Below are positions 61,141-64,000 of a DNA stretch of 64,000 bases, one piece after another (the stretch's first letter is position 1; every line of letters starts with the position of its first letter). The notes beneath the pieces were generated by a model that did no database searches, had not been told where the DNA came from, and worked only from the letters and a program-made list of their open reading frames with translations. Source of the stretch: Trogon surrucura (Eukaryota > Chordata > Aves > Trogoniformes > Trogonidae); NCBI GenBank assembly GCA_020746105.1, contig CM036624.1:24574084-24638083 (forward strand), read 5' to 3'. The translations under genes and the position numbers were made by a program.

Positions 61141-64000
61141 TGCGTCCCTTTGCCTGTGCCACACTCACACACGTGCAAGTGTCCCCAGCAGCAGTTCCCA
61201 GCCCGCAGCAGTGTGCCTGTGAGCACCATGGGCTCACTTGGCAGCGGTTTGGCGAGCTCTCGTGCAAGCAGGTGGCTGGGGAGCAGCCCCAAGCCCTTCC
61301 TGGTGCCTCTCCCCAAAGCAGTGGCTCCAAGCCATGACACAGGGGCCAGGCTGTCTCTTTCCGGCTGTTTCCCAGCCTGTCAAGCCAGTTGTGTCGGGTC
61401 TTGCCACAATTTCCCGGATGGCTGCCTGGCACCTTCCCTGTCTGGATGGACAAGTTCCTGGAGCACCAAGCCGAGGCGACGCATCACCCTGGCCCCTGCC
61501 TTGCCTCCTCAGCTCCATCCCTGGTTCAAGTATCCCACTCCGATGCTTGCCATGTCCCCATGGTACTGCAGCCACCTTGCCTGGGTGATGCTGGGTGGGC
61601 AGCGAGGGAGCGGGGCTGTGAGCACTGAGTCACAGCGGGGCTGGGAGGTGCAGGGAGAGTCCTGCCGCCTCTCTGCCAGGCGGTTGGGGCGGCCAGACTG
61701 GCTGGGCAAGTCAGGCCCGGGCGGGCGGTGCAGGTGCTGTTCATTTGCCCCTGTGTCTGGAGGATGGGCCAGGAGGGTTGGTGCTGGTGGGGATGGACAT
61801 CTCCCAGTGCCAGAGAGTGGGGAGAGGTGCCCACTGGGGTTAGGCAGGATGTCAGGGGCCATACAGGGCAGGTAGGGACTGGCTGGGATAGCTCCAGTGA
61901 GCTGGATGTTCCTTCCCACTGCACAGGATGATACCAGCTACACAGGGATGCTCAATCCTGGGAAGAGGCCAGACCTCTGGCCAAACTCACTCTCTTCATG
62001 GAAAACCTCTTCCCCACCCAGACCCGCCCACTGCTCATCAGTGGGGATGAGGACACGATTTTGAGCAGAGGGTGTAGCCATGGCTGCAGGGAGGCACATG
62101 GGAACCGCTTGCTGTGCCGAGCCATGCTGTGTCTTGCTGTCCCCACAGCCTGCCCAGGGCAATTCAGACCATGCCACCACTCCTGCCCTGGCAACAGAAC
62201 AGCTCATGCACCCCTCCTTCTGCACGTGGGGAAACTGAGGCAGGGAGCGCATTGGAAAAGACATGCTGTGTTAAGCCCCAGAGAAGATGTGGGCGCTGAC
62301 CCAGCAGCCCTGTCCAGTCCCACACAGTCCAGAGCATCTTCTGGGGAGAGATGGGGCATGGAGCTCAGGCACCGTGAAAATGCTAGTCCCATTTTAGTGT
62401 CCCCATCAGCCAGGGGACTGTCCTTGGGACATCGCCCTCCAGGCCATGCTAGGCTGTGCTTTCTTGCCCTCCTCCTGGCCGTGCCAGTCGGAACGTGGGC
62501 GCTTGGCTGGGGCAGGGGAAGCGCAGGCCCCAGGGCACCCCGACAGGATCCATTTGTTCCCACAACTGGTGGCTATTGTTGCTGCGGGGGTCTGTAATTA
62601 CCAGCAGCTTCCCCTGCAGAGCAGGGGCTGCCTAGGGAGCGCAGGGGCTGTCAGGGTGCCAGTGGGTAATGCTTCAGGATGCCTCCCCAGTACCCTTGCT
62701 GGACTCAGAGGCTGCATCTGCACTGGAGGGACGCAAATGCTACCTTCATCCCAAGCCTTTCCAGGAACTTTTCTGCAGTGGTGTCCCAGCAGCCACTGCA
62801 CAGGGTGCTAGGTGCCAGGGTGGGAGGTAAGTAAAGGGGAAACTGTTGAGGCAGCCCACAGGATAGAGTGGGGCTGGCCAGCCCTGCTGCTGAGTCAGGG
62901 TCTCCTCCCTGAGCAAGGAGGCTGGATCCTGGCTGGAAGAGGAGCGATAGAGCCCCGTGGTGCCCAGAGGCTGGGCCCTCGAGTGCTCAGACCTCCATCC
63001 CTAATGATGTCCCTCCCATTCCTGCTGTCAACATCTGGTTAATGAGCCCCATAGCTCCTGCTGGGAAGGTTCTGGGAACCTTGTCCTGCTGCAGCCGTAA
63101 CCCTTCCCTGCCCGGGATCCCACAGCCTGCCCTACACCCTCTTATTGCCGGCACCCAGAGGGTGAGGATGCATCAGCCACAGGGACCCAGACTTTGGAGT
63201 CACTGACTAATCCCAGTGCCTCAGCAGAGGCAGGATGAACCCAGCTTCTGTGGTCCCATCCAGCCTAAGTGTCCCAGGGAGTGGATTGGGACAGCCAACA
63301 GGTCACAGAAGTGTCTGGGGAAAGAATGCTGGACACAAGAGCCCCCAAAAGCCCACAGTGTCATTGATGTCCCCCATGTTGTCCCACTGGATCCCTCATC
63401 CCATGAGCAATGCTTGCCTGAGGCCGGGACAGGTAGAGCAGGATCACAGCCTCAGCCTGTCATTTCTGGTCTAATTGGATCCCCTGCTGTTCCCCTTCAT
63501 CAGGGCTGAGTGAGGGGCTGGCTAATGAGGGGAGTGTGATTAGCAGGGCAGGGGGCTGGCTCTGGGCACAGGGAGACTTTCCTGGGACAGGTAATGACAG
63601 GCTTTTGTCCTCTCGGCTTCTGCTCCCCACAGAGGCAGGTGGATGAGGATGCCTCAGGGACAAAGAGTGAACAGCAAAGGGCTGAACTCAGCAAGTCCCG
63701 GCCATTCCCACCCCCCTGCAGTGTCACACTAAGTAGATGCCAGACTAAGGACCTGCCAGAGCCTGACCAGGGATCCAGGTGCCTTGACTCTACCTCAGCT
63801 GCCTGACCTCAAGGTGTCAGCTTGCAGGGGACATCCCAGTGCTGTCACCCCCAGACCTGAGGATCCTGGTCCCATCTGGTAAACTCATCCAGACATCAGG
63901 TCCCGTTTTGGGACACCACGTTTCTGGTGGCCTGGGTGTACCTAGAATGGGACAGATTCCTGGACAGTGGGCTCTAGCCTGCATCAGCCCTGGTCCTGGG
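61141..64000. other. intergenic region at the right end, no gene seen
   Basis: GC-rich unique DNA. By human gene order the next gene beyond the window would be SLC6A9, head to head with KLF17, but I see none of its coding exons. A phrase at 62,206-62,250 (ggggaaactgaggcagggag) could be a scrap of a MIR core, too short to call. Confidence 0.5.

Noticed and set aside
60739-61875. 378-codon plus-strand frame
   Set aside because: Much of it is translated GT-rich repeat (cysteine/valine/histidine-rich), then random sequence. Not a protein family.
45000-64000. Search for SLC6A9 coding exons, expected next to KLF17 by human gene order
   Set aside because: None of the transporter's transmembrane motifs appears in any frame I could read. 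The gene is probably just beyond the right edge.
1-64000. tRNA, rRNA, snoRNA, CRISPR or phage-like features
   Set aside because: No tRNA box A/B pair, no regular direct repeats with spacers and no C/D or H/ACA arrangement stood out. The MIR relics explain the few tRNA-like words.

Overview
This window is a vertebrate, almost certainly avian, nuclear genome segment. The evidence is genes split by GT-AG introns, GC-rich CpG-island promoters, and degraded CR1 LINE 3' ends with the avian-style ATTCTGTG terminal repeat. No prokaryotic, viral or CRISPR-type system is present. Only two protein-coding genes can be supported, plus the tail of a third. Gene names come from my memory of the protein families and of human 1p34 gene order, not from a search.

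Layout: (1) Bases 1 to about 510 are the end of a plus-strand 3' UTR with an AATAAA signal. From conserved gene order (ERI3 and DMAP1 are tail to tail in human) I infer this is ERI3. (2) About 880 to about 34,950 is DMAP1 on the minus strand. Its ten coding exons were reconstructed to the base, and every junction is GT-AG and in phase. The last exon has an in-frame TGA where human has CGA (arginine), which would remove the conserved basic tail; this is the most notable observation here. The introns are much larger than I recall for human DMAP1. They hold CR1 and MIR relics and several AT-rich, homeobox-motif-rich blocks that may be conserved regulatory DNA. (3) About 34,400 to 35,620 is the DMAP1 CpG island and promoter. 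(4) About 35,620 to 41,030 is intergenic, with a MIR relic near 40,840. (5) About 41,035 to 44,600 is a three-exon Kruppel-like factor gene on the minus strand. I call it KLF17 (the biklf/Neptune type) from its KLF1/2/4-like motifs, its three C-terminal zinc fingers and its position next to DMAP1. (6) About 44,600 to 64,000 is the KLF17 promoter and far-upstream DNA. I could support no gene there; it holds a GT-rich degenerate repeat and a conspicuous number of TGAGTCA (AP-1/NF-E2/MARE) motifs.

How the genes relate: DMAP1 is a housekeeping subunit of the TIP60/NuA4 and SRCAP chromatin complexes and binds DNMT1. KLF17 is a tissue-restricted transcription factor of the KLF1/2/4 group. The two share orientation and synteny but probably not function. 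The noncoding blocks around them are more likely to serve KLF17 or genes outside the window than DMAP1.
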